Notes: generated by a model from the sequence alone, not told the origin. DNA of 64,000 nt from Cytobacillus firmus (GCF_023657595.1 NZ_CP098323.1:2690001-2754000); one strand, 5' to 3'; counted from the stretch's first letter, positions 9,143 to 17,420 are shown. Made by a program: numbers and translations.

Positions 9143-9292
9143 TTACTTAGTCTCACGGTGCAAAGTACGTTTTTTTAAACGTGGTGAATACTTCATTAAT
9201 TCAATCCTATCAGGGTTGTTCCGTTTGTTTTTGGTGGTAATATAATTTCTGTCCCCGGTTTCTGTACAAGCAAGTGTGATGTTAACTCTCAT
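9143..9292 (-). CDS. rpmG: Ribosomal protein L33, zinc-independent (C-minus) form
   Basis: 49-aa large-subunit protein beginning [20 protein letters not shown] and ending LHRETK. In zinc-binding L33 two CxxC pairs hold a zinc ion; here the first pair is reduced to C-TETG and the second is replaced ('MKYSPR'), so this is the form that works without zinc. Such paralogues are made under zinc starvation. It has a GGAGG site (GGAGGCGTTTAAAA) and follows the FAD protein by 24 bases in a cluster with two Zur-type boxes. Confidence 0.93.
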   Translation of the reverse strand: MRVNITLACTETGDRNYITTKNKRNNPDRIELMKYSPRLKKRTLHRETK

Positions 9293-9316
9293 TTTTAAAC
9301 GCCTCCTGTAATTTTT

Positions 9317-10483
9317 TTAAACACTTCTGACGATTCTTTCTGCCGCCTGGCGCGCACCGGAGATATTTCGGGCAATTGGCCCAATCTCCAGTTCTGCTAA
9401 CGGACCCATGACATATAAGTGCGGACACCATTCCAGTGATTGGCTGACGATCGGGTATCCGCACTTCGCACACGGCAGAGCAAACTTTTCAATGGCACTC
9501 TCCAGCCAGCTTCCGCCAGGTCTGGATGGTCTGAACCCGGTCGCCAAAACAATCGAATGCGCTTTGACTTCCTTCGTGTCCACTGAAAGGATCAGCTCCT
9601 TGTTTTCGCTCTCCTTCACGGTGGTGATTTCCCCATCTGTAATCTTCAGCTTTTTGTCATTTTCAAGCTTTCGAAGCTTATGAAATAATTCAGACGGCAG
9701 TGATCCCCGGTTTCTTGCCTTCTTGATGACTTCCCTTCGCTCTGAGTAATCCTGGATTCGCTGATAGTTTTTTTGATACTTGGGTCCCAGCCAGCCCGGA
9801 TCACTGTCAAAATCACACACTCTAAACGGATGTCTTTTTATTAAAGTGACTTGACCAGGATAAAGCGCTGAAAGCTTAATGGCAGTATGCGCGGCTGTAA
9901 TGCCTCCTCCAACAACGGAAATTGGAGGCTGCAATGCAGAAAAATCGGCAGCTTCATCAAAAATGTGAAACAGCAGATTCTGCTCATTCATAATAGAATC
10001 TGCCCATTCGGGGAAATATAGCTGATCGTTTATGCTTAACGCCAGAACGACATTTTTGGATTTTAGACGATCTCCTTCGTCTACGCTTATAATCCAATCC
10101 TCGTTTTCCCTGTCGATGCCGGTTACAAATCCCTGATGCCAGCTCTCCCCCAGCCCGAGATCCTGGAAAAGTGATTGACTATGCTCATTAAAAATCTCAA
10201 GCGAAGGCCTTTTATACATCCCATAGAACTCACTTTTTTTCCATTGGTGATTCGCTGCAAAATTCCTTAAGCTAAACGGATCGACATCGAGATGATGGAC
10301 AAATGGAGAGCGAAGAAATTTCATGCCAATCTTTTCTGTATTTTTAGTCCACTGAACTAATGGCATTTTATGCGGGTCTATAATACGCAGCTTACCTGGT
10401 GATACCTTATTATTCTTAACTAAGAAGGCTGCAATGGCAGTCCCTTGAATGCCGCCTCCTACTACGATCCAATCATAGACCAT
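9317..10483 (-). CDS. FAD/NAD(P)-binding oxidoreductase in the zinc-starvation cluster
   Basis: 388-aa flavoprotein-like protein. A dinucleotide-binding motif VGGGIQGTAI sits at the N-terminus, a second Rossmann motif 'SVVGGGITAAHTAI' near residue 185, and 'VLATGFRPS' near the C-terminal third, as in FAD-dependent NAD(P)H oxidoreductases and N-monooxygenase-like proteins. Near the C-terminus 'PCAKCGYP' and a further Cys could bind metal. The ATG at 10483 has GGGAGG five bases upstream; the frame opens six codons earlier. A Zur-like box lies 20-40 bases upstream and rpmG follows, so it is probably zinc-regulated. Substrate unknown. Confidence 0.8.
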   Translation of the reverse strand: MVYDWIVVGGGIQGTAIAAFLVKNNKVSPGKLRIIDPHKMPLVQWTKNTEKIGMKFLRSPFVHHLDVDPFSLRNFAANHQWKKSEFYGMYKRPSLEIFNEHSQSLFQDLGLGESWHQGFVTGIDRENEDWIISVDEGDRLKSKNVVLALSINDQLYFPEWADSIMNEQNLLFHIFDEAADFSALQPPISVVGGGITAAHTAIKLSALYPGQVTLIKRHPFRVCDFDSDPGWLGPKYQKNYQRIQDYSERREVIKKARNRGSLPSELFHKLRKLENDKKLKITDGEITTVKESENKELILSVDTKEVKAHSIVLATGFRPSRPGGSWLESAIEKFALPCAKCGYPIVSQSLEWCPHLYVMGPLAELEIGPIARNISGARQAAERIVRSV

Positions 10484-10502
10484 ATGAGCCTCCCGCTTCA
10501 TT

Positions 10503-10523
10503 AATACGAAATCATTACGATTT
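10503..10523. promoter_or_regulatory. Zur-type box upstream of the FAD gene
   Basis: One half, ATTACGATTT (10514-10523), is perfect; the other, AATACGAAAT (10503-10512), keeps 7 of 10 positions. The arrangement is the 7-1-7 core of Bacillus Zur sites. It would give the FAD-rpmG pair its own zinc-responsive promoter. Confidence 0.7.
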
Positions 10524-10539
10524 AACGAGTAAAATTTTT

Positions 10540-10905
10540 TTACAATTGACTTCCGTTTAGCGAAAAATAAAAGTATTTGACTTTATTCCTCTTCTTTTTT
10601 GCTCGGACACTGTCAGTTAATTCGACCCATGTTACATTTCTTAATTTCTCCTCAAGCTGACTGGTTATCATGTCTTCAATTTCGTGCATGGTCATCATGA
10701 GCTTGCCAAATGAAAGGTTAAAATGAGTTGCGGCCTGCCTATGAGGTGAATGCTTCACGAGAAGAGCCATAAATTCTTCAGATGTCGAAGCCTCCTGAGC
10801 CAATTCATCTTCAAGCCCAACGACAAATTCATAAATCTCCTTTTGCTTTGGAGGAAGTGATTTTACGATTTCTCTTGAAATAATTTCCATCAAATGCGAA
10901 TTCAT
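10540..10905 (-). CDS. Uncharacterised protein in the Zur cluster
   Basis: 121-aa soluble, helix-rich protein I do not recognise. It begins MNSHLMEIISREIVKSLPPK and has a pattern like a sigma-70 region 4 helix-turn-helix ('LPPKQKEIYEF' then 'HRQAATHFNLSFGKLMMTMHE'), followed by a basic tail. No metal-binding cysteines. The frame opens with a GTG within the GAGGTG ribosome site; the ATG at 10905 six bases after it is the better start. It lies between rpmE2 and the FAD gene on the same strand, so it should be expressed under zinc limitation. The DNA-binding idea is only an inference. Confidence 0.7.
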   Translation of the reverse strand: MNSHLMEIISREIVKSLPPKQKEIYEFVVGLEDELAQEASTSEEFMALLVKHSPHRQAATHFNLSFGKLMMTMHEIEDMITSQLEEKLRNVTWVELTDSVRAKKKRNKVKYFYFSLNGSQL

Positions 10906-10935
10906 CTCTTTCACCTCACTTGACTCATGGCTACC

Positions 10936-11187
10936 TTACTTTTCTTTCATGTTGTATCTCTTCATAAATCGTTCTGTACGCCCGCCGCGATCAGTAAATT
11001 TCTGAACTCCGGTGTAAAACGGGTGAGTATCTGAGCTTACTTCCACCTTGATCAATGGGTAGGTGTTTCCATCTTCCCACTGTATTGTTTCACTTGCTGT
11101 TTTTGTTGATCCTGTCAAAAATTTAAAGCCGCTGTTACTATCCATGAATACCACTTTATGATAATCCGGATGAATACTTTCCTTCAT
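10936..11187 (-). CDS. rpmE2: Ribosomal protein L31, type B (zinc-free)
   Basis: 83-aa large-subunit protein, beginning [20 protein letters not shown], that replaces the zinc-containing L31 when zinc is scarce, freeing zinc from ribosomes. It has no cysteine at all and carries the type B features ('[22 protein letters not shown]'-like C-terminus). The ATG at 11187 lies eight bases after GGAGG; an ATG six bases earlier is too close to the site. Co-directional with rpsN, 20 bases apart. Confidence 0.95.
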   Translation of the reverse strand: MKESIHPDYHKVVFMDSNSGFKFLTGSTKTASETIQWEDGNTYPLIKVEVSSDTHPFYTGVQKFTDRGGRTERFMKRYNMKEK

Positions 11188-11207
11188 TCTCATTACCTCC
11201 AATTTTT

Positions 11208-11477
11208 TTACCAGCTTGATTTCTTAACTCCCGGAACCTGTCCTTTATGAGCAAATTCCCTGAATGCGATTCGGGACATTTTAAATTTGCGGAGATATCC
11301 CCGAGGTCTTCCAGTTACCTGGCAGCGATTTTTCAGGCGTGTCGGTGATGAGTCCCTTGGAAGCTTCCTTAACGCATCATAGTCACCCTTCTCCTTGAGT
11401 TCCCTTCGTAATTCAGCATATTTTAAGACTAGCTTCTGCCTTTTAATCTCCTTCGCCACTTTTGATTTTTTTGCCAA
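11208..11477 (-). CDS. rpsN: Ribosomal protein S14, zinc-independent form
   Basis: 89-aa small-subunit protein, the C-minus S14 paralogue (B. subtilis rpsNB/yhzA type). The zinc form has two CxxC pairs around 'GRPHGY'; here the region reads [20 protein letters not shown], with only one Cys. The TTG at 11477 gives the family start (M)AKKSKVAKE and lies eight bases after AAAGGGG; the frame also opens at a GTG within that site. First gene of the zinc-economy operon, 23 bases from a strong Zur box. Confidence 0.95.
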   Translation of the reverse strand: MAKKSKVAKEIKRQKLVLKYAELRRELKEKGDYDALRKLPRDSSPTRLKNRCQVTGRPRGYLRKFKMSRIAFREFAHKGQVPGVKKSSW

Positions 11478-11499
11478 TGCATTCACCCCTTTATTGTGT

Positions 11500-11520
11500 A
11501 AACCGTAATAATTACGATTT
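11500..11520. promoter_or_regulatory. Zur box upstream of rpsN
   Basis: Near-perfect palindrome AAACCGTAAT-A-ATTACGATTT, 9 of 10 arm positions paired, matching the Bacillus Zur consensus (TCGTAATNATTACGA). It lies just upstream of the rpsN ribosome site, where repressor binding would block transcription when zinc is plentiful. Confidence 0.9.
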
Positions 11521-11751
11521 ATTCTTGATAACGTTATTAAATCATAAATAATTTATTTATGCAACACCCGTGTCTGGACAAAAAAAGACTGGCACCTGAA
11601 TTTATACAGCGTGTTCAAATGGAATAAAACGAATCCTTCTAATTAGTTAAAACTCCCTATATAACCTAATATTCTATGACCTTCCTCTTATATACAGTAT
11701 ATTTATAGATTGGTATATTCTAATTATTCCGAAAAATGAAAGGAGTTTCAT

Positions 11752-13308
11752 ATGGAAAAGTCGCATAACAAGTTTATAGTTTTCTTCACTGCTCTAGTAA
11801 TGGCTTTGGGTCTGTACGCAGCTCCAGCAGGTGCTGTTTCTAATTCAGCGAGTCCCGTCGCTGAAAGAGTTTTATCTGTTGAGATAGAGGAAGCGACGAT
11901 ATTTGAATTACAGCATGCGATGCAGAAGGAGGGATTAACCTCTGAGGAATTGGTTCAGTTCTATCTCAATCAAATTGAGGAGTACGATGACAGCATTAAC
12001 TCAATCATTACAGTTGACGAAAATGTATTAGAAGAAGCGAAAAAACTTGATAAAGAGCGCAAAGCGGGCAAAGTTCGAGGTCCCTTGCATGGAATTCCGG
12101 TTATATTAAAAGACAACTATGATACATACGATATGCAAACTACTGCAGGATCCCTGTCACTTGAAGGTTCCATCCCTCTAAAGGATGCATATCAAACAAA
12201 AAGATTAAGAGATCAAGGTGCAATCATCTTAGGGAAAGCGAACCTGCATGAATTTGCTTTCGGATTCCAAACAATTAGTTCTCTTGGCGGACAAACCTAT
12301 AATCCATATGATTTAACAAGATACCCAGGTGGTTCAAGCGGTGGTACAGCAGCTGCGGTTGCTTCCAACTTTGCAACTGTCGGATTAGGGACAGACACTG
12401 GCGGGTCCATCCGAATACCTTCGTCCTTTAATAACCTGGTTGGACTTCGCCCTACTATGGGACTTGCCAGCCGCGATGGAATCATTCCACTTGCACTATC
12501 ACAGGATGTCGGCGGACCGCTAGGACGTACGGTTGAAGATGTGGCTGTCGTGCTCGATGCAATTGCAGGCTATGACCCGGCAGATCCAGTTACTGAAGCC
12601 AGTATCGGAAAAGTTCCAAAAACCTATACTCATTATCTTAAGAAAAATGGATTAAAGAAAGCTCGGATAGGCGTTATTCGCGACCTGTTTGGGAATGATC
12701 CTGAAGTCAATAAAGTGATGGATCAAGTGATTGCAGACATGGAAGCCCTTGGAGCAGAAGTGTTCGAGGTAACAGTTCCCAGTCTCCGACCAATTCTTTC
12801 TTATCCAAGCTTAAGCGGATTTGAATTTAAATTTCAGTTAAATGATTATTTGGCTAGCCTTGGGCCGGATGCACCTGTAAGAACGTTAGCAGATATTATC
12901 GAAAGCGGGAAATTCCATCCAAGCTTGGAAAGTGGATTAAAATCCCGAAATGAAAGAGAATCATTAGAAAATGATGAGGAATACCAAGACATTATTACCC
13001 ATCGTCCTAAATTGGCAAGAGAAAGCTTAATGGTAACCTTTAATGAACATGATCTTGATGCACTTCTCTATCCAACTTCGAGTGCTCTACCGGCACAGGT
13101 GGGCAATAGTCAGGGTGCAGGGAATGCTAATCGCTTAAGTCCTTATTCAGGATTCCCTGCAATCTCGGTCCCTGCTGGCTTCAGTGACAACGGCCTTCCA
13201 GTAGGGCTCGAGCTGCTTGGAAAAGAATTTGACGAGCCAACATTGATTAAACTAGCCTACGCTTATCAAGAAGGAACTAACCATCGAAAAGCGCCCGAAC
13301 TAAAATAA
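11752..13308 (+). CDS. Exported amidase (amidase-signature family)
   Basis: 518-aa hydrolase of the amidase-signature family, which use a Ser-cisSer-Lys triad to cut amide bonds. A cleavable signal peptide is evident (FIVFFTALVMALGLYAAPAGA). Catalytic Lys is in 'VILKDN' (about 119), the cis-Ser in 'GGSSGGT' (about 194) and the nucleophile Ser in 'DTGGSIR' (about 218). The ATG has AAAGGAG six bases upstream. The protein should act outside the membrane, unlike GatA or nicotinamidase-type relatives. Monocistronic; substrate unknown. Confidence 0.9.
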   Translation: MEKSHNKFIVFFTALVMALGLYAAPAGAVSNSASPVAERVLSVEIEEATIFELQHAMQKEGLTSEELVQFYLNQIEEYDDSINSIITVDENVLEEAKKLDKERKAGKVRGPLHGIPVILKDNYDTYDMQTTAGSLSLEGSIPLKDAYQTKRLRDQGAIILGKANLHEFAFGFQTISSLGGQTYNPYDLTRYPGGSSGGTAAAVASNFATVGLGTDTGGSIRIPSSFNNLVGLRPTMGLASRDGIIPLALSQDVGGPLGRTVEDVAVVLDAIAGYDPADPVTEASIGKVPKTYTHYLKKNGLKKARIGVIRDLFGNDPEVNKVMDQVIADMEALGAEVFEVTVPSLRPILSYPSLSGFEFKFQLNDYLASLGPDAPVRTLADIIESGKFHPSLESGLKSRNERESLENDEEYQDIITHRPKLARESLMVTFNEHDLDALLYPTSSALPAQVGNSQGAGNANRLSPYSGFPAISVPAGFSDNGLPVGLELLGKEFDEPTLIKLAYAYQEGTNHRKAPELK

Positions 13309-13446
13309 GAACCTTCTTAAACATTAGCACCCGTTACAATAGCAAAATGTCAGGCTTAATAAAAATATCAAAAAATATCTTATCCTTGAATCTCTTTTCA
13401 GGAAGAATAACGCTTTTCCTGATTTAAGGAGAGCACCTTTCGTTGA

Positions 13447-13484
13447 AAAAGGACGATCACCATTTTTGTGGAAATCGTCCTTTT
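13447..13484 (+). terminator. Rho-independent terminator
   Basis: 11-bp stem, AAAAGGACGAT (13447-13457) with ATCGTCCTTTT (13474-13484), and a T-rich tail (TTTTATATTT). It is about 140 bases past the amidase stop and may end that transcript. The 13309-13440 stretch before it holds no gene, only a small CAGGAA/TTCCTG hairpin. Confidence 0.75.
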
Positions 13485-13546
13485 ATATTTCCTGCTGAAC
13501 AGGAAGAGCAAGCTAAAGATATGTTCCATGATTCATTGCACATCTC

Positions 13547-13681
13547 TTAGCTCTCGACTGCTGCAACTATAAGCATTTTTGTATATGGATGTCTGTCTTC
13601 TGAAAAAAATTCATGTGAATGAAACACATCAACAAGGTCGCCTTTTTGCAGCACCGCCACCCTTTCACACATATACCTTAC
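13547..13681 (-). pseudogene. C-terminal remnant of an oligopeptide/nickel ABC-transporter ATPase
   Basis: 44 in-frame codons ending in TAA translate to the conserved tail of OppD/OppF/NikE-type ATPases: VRYMCERVAVLQKGDLVDVF followed by HPYTKMLI and a stop. These correspond to the 'MCDRVAVM..G.IVE' and 'HPYTK.LL' motifs that follow the H-loop. The Walker A, signature and Walker B regions are missing; the similarity breaks off just before 'VRYM' and a terminator hairpin lies directly next to it. It is a decayed fragment of a deleted transporter gene. Confidence 0.75.
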
Positions 13682-13693
13682 ATTAAACGAATT

Positions 13694-13734
13694 AAAGGAG
13701 CTATTCCAAAGAAAAAGATTGGGATAGCTCCTTT
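13694..13734 (+). terminator. Rho-independent terminator (orphan)
   Basis: 14-bp stem with one mismatch (13694-13707 with 13721-13734) followed by ATTTTT on the plus strand. No intact plus-strand gene now precedes it, so it may be left over from the deleted locus. Confidence 0.65.
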
Positions 13735-13854
13735 ATTTTTCATATAACAATAGTCCATCCTATTTACTGACTTTTGATGCAGAGGTAATAGTCACGATTG
13801 TATTAAAATTTATAATTATGGACTGTTATAGAATAGCACAATACTCTGATTAGC

Positions 13855-15456
13855 TTACTGCTCAATATCCCGTCTATTAAACCCAATAAACCCGGCTAAC
13901 GCCAGCACCGCGGCAGACCCACATAATGACAGCAGCGGGATAATCGAAAATTCCTCAATCGGTGCCTGAGGAACATGGCCAAAAGGAGAAAGGCTGCCGA
14001 TCCAGTCAGAGAATTGGAATAAACCTCCTAAATACAGCACAATAAAAGAATATAAAACATAAAGCCAAATGAAACCTGTGAACTTTGGCAGGAATCCAAT
14101 CAGAAAGACGGCCAGGCTGATCATGACCAGCATAGCTGGATAATAGGACAATGCTGCCCCAAAGATCATTCCAAAAGATAAGCCGCCTTCAACCACAGAA
14201 GTACCCGCAGACCATAGTCCGAGGGCTGCCAGCGAAATCATGAGAAATCCATTAATGACAGAAATAACGAAATAGCTGCCTAACAGTTTGGTCCGAGAAA
14301 CGGCTCTGCTTAATAGATGAACAATTCGTTCCTTCTTCTCTTCACCTCGAAGTTTATTCATGGCCATCACTGGAGGAATCGTTGCCATCAGTGAAATTAC
14401 AATCATCAGCATCGGAATGAATTGCTCCACTAATGATACTCCTGCTGTTGGCTTTAGGAGCTGCTTCATGGCTTCATTATCGGCGAAAAATGATTCCAGA
14501 TCCCCTAATACTGAACCGTAAGAGGCCCCCAGCACAAACATGCCTATTGCCCATGAAATGATGCCGGTCCGCTGCAATCTTAACGCAAGGCCGATTGGAC
14601 TCTGCAAAAAGCGGGATGCATATTTTTTTCCGGGCATGGATGGAAAGAATCCCCGATCCAGATCCCGAATAGCGTTCAAATAATTCGCGACCGAAAAAAG
14701 AACTATGGCTGCAGCAACCATTAAGACAATAGGCCACCAATTATTAGAGTCATAGACTTCTGCTTTGGTAACCCACGCGAGCGGTGAAAGCCAGGACAAT
14801 GATTCATTGCTGATGTCTGTGATAGCTCTAAAAAGATAAGATATAAGAAGTACGGCTATTGAATAACCAATTGTTCCCCGTGAACTATCTGAAGCTTGAG
14901 CAAAAACGGCTGTTACACCTGCGAAAAAAATACCCGCCGACCCTAATGCAGCACCATAAAGCAATGAGCCTTCGAGATCCATGCTTTCAATTCCAAGAGC
15001 ATAAAGGCCGAATCCATTAATCAAAGCCAATCCGATGCAAGCTGCCGATACTGTAAGCAGGGTTGCATTTAAATAGGATAGGCGCCCTACAGGCAGCGAA
15101 CGGAGCAATTCCAGGCGACCATCCTCTTCATCAGCCCTGGTATGCCGCGCAACCAGCAGGATGCTCATTAAACCGGTCACAGCAGCTGTCATTAAAAGCA
15201 TCTGATGGGCTGTCATGACACCAACGGTATAATTGCTTAAATCCGCGGGACCAGTCATGGCTGTCATCGCCGGGTTGGCCATCGTCTGTGCCATCGCATC
15301 CCTTTCCTGCTGGGAATTGTATAATCCCTTAAAGGCTGTTGGAACGATTATCGTGAAAAAAGTAAGTGCCAGCACCCATATTGGGATACGCAATCGGTCC
15401 AGCCGGAAAATAAATTTTGAAAGGAAAACGGTTTTCTCCAAATGATTGCCTGCCAT
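13855..15456 (-). CDS. ABC exporter permease (polyketide-antibiotic-export type)
   Basis: 533-aa membrane subunit with about 12 hydrophobic segments in two halves, resembling the ABC-2 type permeases first linked to polyketide antibiotic export (COG3559-like). The N-terminal 'PADLSNYTVG' region and 'TRADEEDGRLELLRSLPVGR' are typical. Its start overlaps the ATPase stop by one base (TGATG) and has GGAGGTG eight bases upstream. It should form an exporter with the ATPase at 15456-16358. Substrate unknown; antibiotic efflux is plausible by family. Confidence 0.85.
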   Translation of the reverse strand: MAGNHLEKTVFLSKFIFRLDRLRIPIWVLALTFFTIIVPTAFKGLYNSQQERDAMAQTMANPAMTAMTGPADLSNYTVGVMTAHQMLLMTAAVTGLMSILLVARHTRADEEDGRLELLRSLPVGRLSYLNATLLTVSAACIGLALINGFGLYALGIESMDLEGSLLYGAALGSAGIFFAGVTAVFAQASDSSRGTIGYSIAVLLISYLFRAITDISNESLSWLSPLAWVTKAEVYDSNNWWPIVLMVAAAIVLFSVANYLNAIRDLDRGFFPSMPGKKYASRFLQSPIGLALRLQRTGIISWAIGMFVLGASYGSVLGDLESFFADNEAMKQLLKPTAGVSLVEQFIPMLMIVISLMATIPPVMAMNKLRGEEKKERIVHLLSRAVSRTKLLGSYFVISVINGFLMISLAALGLWSAGTSVVEGGLSFGMIFGAALSYYPAMLVMISLAVFLIGFLPKFTGFIWLYVLYSFIVLYLGGLFQFSDWIGSLSPFGHVPQAPIEEFSIIPLLSLCGSAAVLALAGFIGFNRRDIEQ

Positions 15457-16358
15457 CAGCGGACACCTCCTGCATCCTTTTCCCCTTCATAATGGCGCAT
15501 AAATAAATCCTCCAATGTTGGCGGGGCACTTTCCAGCCTGATAATGCCAAATGGAGAAATATGCTTGATCACAGCATCCATTTCTGTTGTATCGACCTGA
15601 AACGTCATCCCGTGTTTACTTTCTTCAATGTCATGGATGCCTTTCAGTTCATTCAAGCCTGTAATCGGCAGCTTCGTATCAACAAGCATTTGAGTCCGGG
15701 TTAAGTGGCGAAGTTCACTTAATGTACCCGATTCAATAATCTTACCTTGACGGATTATGCTTACCCGATCGCACAGCTTTTCTACCTCCGATAAGATGTG
15801 ACTGGACAGAAGAACGCTCTTTCCTTGTCTTTTAACATCCATCACACATTCCTGAAAAACCTTTTCCATCAAGGGATCGAGTCCTGATGTCGGCTCATCC
15901 AGAATGAACAGGTCAGCATCAGAGGAAAACGCCGCAACCAGAGCAACCTTTTGCCTGTTCCCTTTAGAGTAGGTTCGGCACTTCTTGGACGGATCCAAAT
16001 CAAACTTCTCTATTAACTCCTCACGTTTTGCCTTATTGGCAGTTCCGTTCAATTTTATAAATAAATCAATAACCTCACCGCCTGTTAAGTTCGGCCATAA
16101 ATTCACATCACCAGGCACATATGCCACCCTTTTATGAATGTCTACAGCATCCTGCCATGCGTCCTTGCTGAATATCTTTACTTCCCCATTTGTCGCCTTT
16201 AAAATTCCCAATAACACCCGGATGGTGGTTGACTTGCCCGCGCCATTGGGTCCGATGAAGCCCAGTACTTCACCTTTATCCAACTCAAGATTTACCCCAT
16301 CCAATGCCGTAAATTTGCCGAATTTCTTTGTCAGGCTGGTTACTTTTAAAAGGCTCAT
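15456..16358 (-). CDS. ABC exporter ATP-binding protein
   Basis: 300-aa nucleotide-binding subunit: Walker A GPNGAGKST (near residue 38), signature 'YSKGNRQKVAL', Walker B 'LFILDEPTSGLDP' and the switch His in 'LLSSHIL'. The first ATG (16364) overlaps the TetR stop as ATGA but lies only two bases from the GGAGG; the ATG at 16358, seven bases from it, is the better start. Middle gene of a tetR-ATPase-permease operon. Confidence 0.93.
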   Translation of the reverse strand: MSLLKVTSLTKKFGKFTALDGVNLELDKGEVLGFIGPNGAGKSTTIRVLLGILKATNGEVKIFSKDAWQDAVDIHKRVAYVPGDVNLWPNLTGGEVIDLFIKLNGTANKAKREELIEKFDLDPSKKCRTYSKGNRQKVALVAAFSSDADLFILDEPTSGLDPLMEKVFQECVMDVKRQGKSVLLSSHILSEVEKLCDRVSIIRQGKIIESGTLSELRHLTRTQMLVDTKLPITGLNELKGIHDIEESKHGMTFQVDTTEMDAVIKHISPFGIIRLESAPPTLEDLFMRHYEGEKDAGGVR

Positions 16359-16360
16359 GC

Positions 16361-16963
16361 TCATTCCTCCCCATTTTTATAAAAACAGTGCTTTAAAATT
16401 TCTTTATAGCTGTCCCATTCGTTAAAAAGCTCGATACCGATATCCTCAAATGACTTGATTTTCGCGATTTGCAGTTCTGCGAAACCCGTCATGGTCCAAT
16501 TCAGGATATTCATCGCTTTTTCAGGTTCTATCTCCTCCCGAAGCTTTGACCAGTCGATATTTTCGTAGATTCTTTTGAAGCCATCTTTTTGAATGTTTGC
16601 CAGCAGCTGATTTATATCCGATTTCACATCCTGAGCATCTTCTTCAAGCAGCGATTTCAAGAAATCAAATACAAGGGGATATTTCTTTTGAATGTTTAAT
16701 TTAATGAACCCCACCTGACTGATTCTTTCAAAAATGTCCCTTTCATTCATGTCTATTTCAACATAGATTTGTTCAATAATGTTTACTGCATTCTGAATTA
16801 AAAAGAAGTACAAATCCTTTTTATTGCTGAAATAGTTGAACAATGAGCCTTTACTTATTTGTGCATCCTTTACTATTTCATTTGTAGAAGCCTTCTCATA
16901 ACCGCTCTTTACAAATTCTTTCATGGCTGCATTGATAATTCGTTCCTGTTTTTCGGGTTTCAA
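16361..16963 (-). CDS. TetR-family repressor of the ABC exporter
   Basis: 200-aa regulator. The N-terminal HTH (residues 5-50) reads RIINAAMKEF, 'YEKASTNEIVKDAQISKGS' and 'LFNYFSNKKDLY', the classical TetR helix pair; the C-terminal two thirds is the variable ligand-binding domain. First gene of the operon with the ABC exporter. Two copies of a TGACCA-N3-TGGTCA palindrome upstream are very likely its own operators, so it should repress its own operon until a ligand, perhaps the exported drug, binds. Confidence 0.92.
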   Translation of the reverse strand: MKPEKQERIINAAMKEFVKSGYEKASTNEIVKDAQISKGSLFNYFSNKKDLYFFLIQNAVNIIEQIYVEIDMNERDIFERISQVGFIKLNIQKKYPLVFDFLKSLLEEDAQDVKSDINQLLANIQKDGFKRIYENIDWSKLREEIEPEKAMNILNWTMTGFAELQIAKIKSFEDIGIELFNEWDSYKEILKHCFYKNGEE

Positions 16964-17007
16964 ACTGTAAAAAGTAGTATTAATTATATTGCACTCCTTT
17001 CACAATA

Positions 17008-17024
17008 ATGACCAATGTGGTCAT
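17008..17024. promoter_or_regulatory. TetR operator, copy 1
   Basis: Palindrome ATGACCAATGTGGTCAT, in which TGACCA and TGGTCA flank a three-base centre. It lies 45 bases upstream of the tetR start. It shares both half-sites with the copy at 17041-17057. Confidence 0.8.
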
Positions 17025-17040
17025 TTTAAAAATAACAAAA

Positions 17041-17057
17041 TTGACCACGCTGGTCAA
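17041..17057. promoter_or_regulatory. TetR operator, copy 2
   Basis: Palindrome TTGACCACGCTGGTCAA with the same half-sites as copy 1. The centres are 33 bases apart, about three helical turns, so two repressor dimers would lie on the same DNA face. The TTGACC on the minus strand could double as a -35 element. Confidence 0.8.
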
Positions 17058-17157
17058 TATTTTTTCATCAATGATTTTGACAAAAATTTTCAATTTTTTA
17101 TTCCTAGTTTTATTTGAAAATACAGGGGGGATACATGCTAATAAGGAGGTGATCAAA

Positions 17158-17262
17158 TTGACTTTGCTTTTCTATAAAGCAATGGAGGCTTTCAAGAAGG
17201 ATGCTGAAAATCAGAAAAAAGAGAAACAGCAAAAAGAAATGTTGAATGTGCAAAAGAAGTAA
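17158..17262 (+). CDS. Small Lys/Glu-rich protein, unknown function
   Basis: 34 codons from a TTG preceded by AAGGAGGTGATC, an almost full complement to the 16S rRNA 3' end, eight bases away. The peptide starts MTLLFYKAMEAFKKDAENQK and is a single amphipathic, highly charged helix rich in Lys, Glu and Gln. The frame stays open upstream to 17008, but that longer version would run through the TetR operators and lacks a ribosome site. A TTGACA at 17077-17082 could be a -35. It is followed by a good terminator, so it looks like an independent unit. Confidence 0.6.
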   Translation: MTLLFYKAMEAFKKDAENQKKEKQQKEMLNVQKK

Positions 17263-17283
17263 ATACATGAATCATCTGCTCTT

Positions 17284-17308
17284 TCATCCTTTTGGATGAT
17301 TTTTTTTT
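17284..17308 (+). terminator. Rho-independent terminator
   Basis: Short stem TCATCC/GGATGA around a TTTT loop, followed by eight or more Ts. It directly follows the small ORF and precedes the YibE/F genes. Confidence 0.75.
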
Positions 17309-17420
17309 GAGTAACAGGTCTCCCCTCCAGAACAGGGATAAACTTGACTATCCGAAAAAGTTACTGATATCCTTATTCCGTTGCAAAGGTCTTGTATTTA
17401 TATACTCCTGGAGGTTTATT

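Noticed and set aside
17008..17157. Longer N-terminus of the small charged ORF (84 aa)
   Set aside because: It would translate through both TetR operators and a possible -35, and has no ribosome site; the TTG at 17158 has an excellent one.
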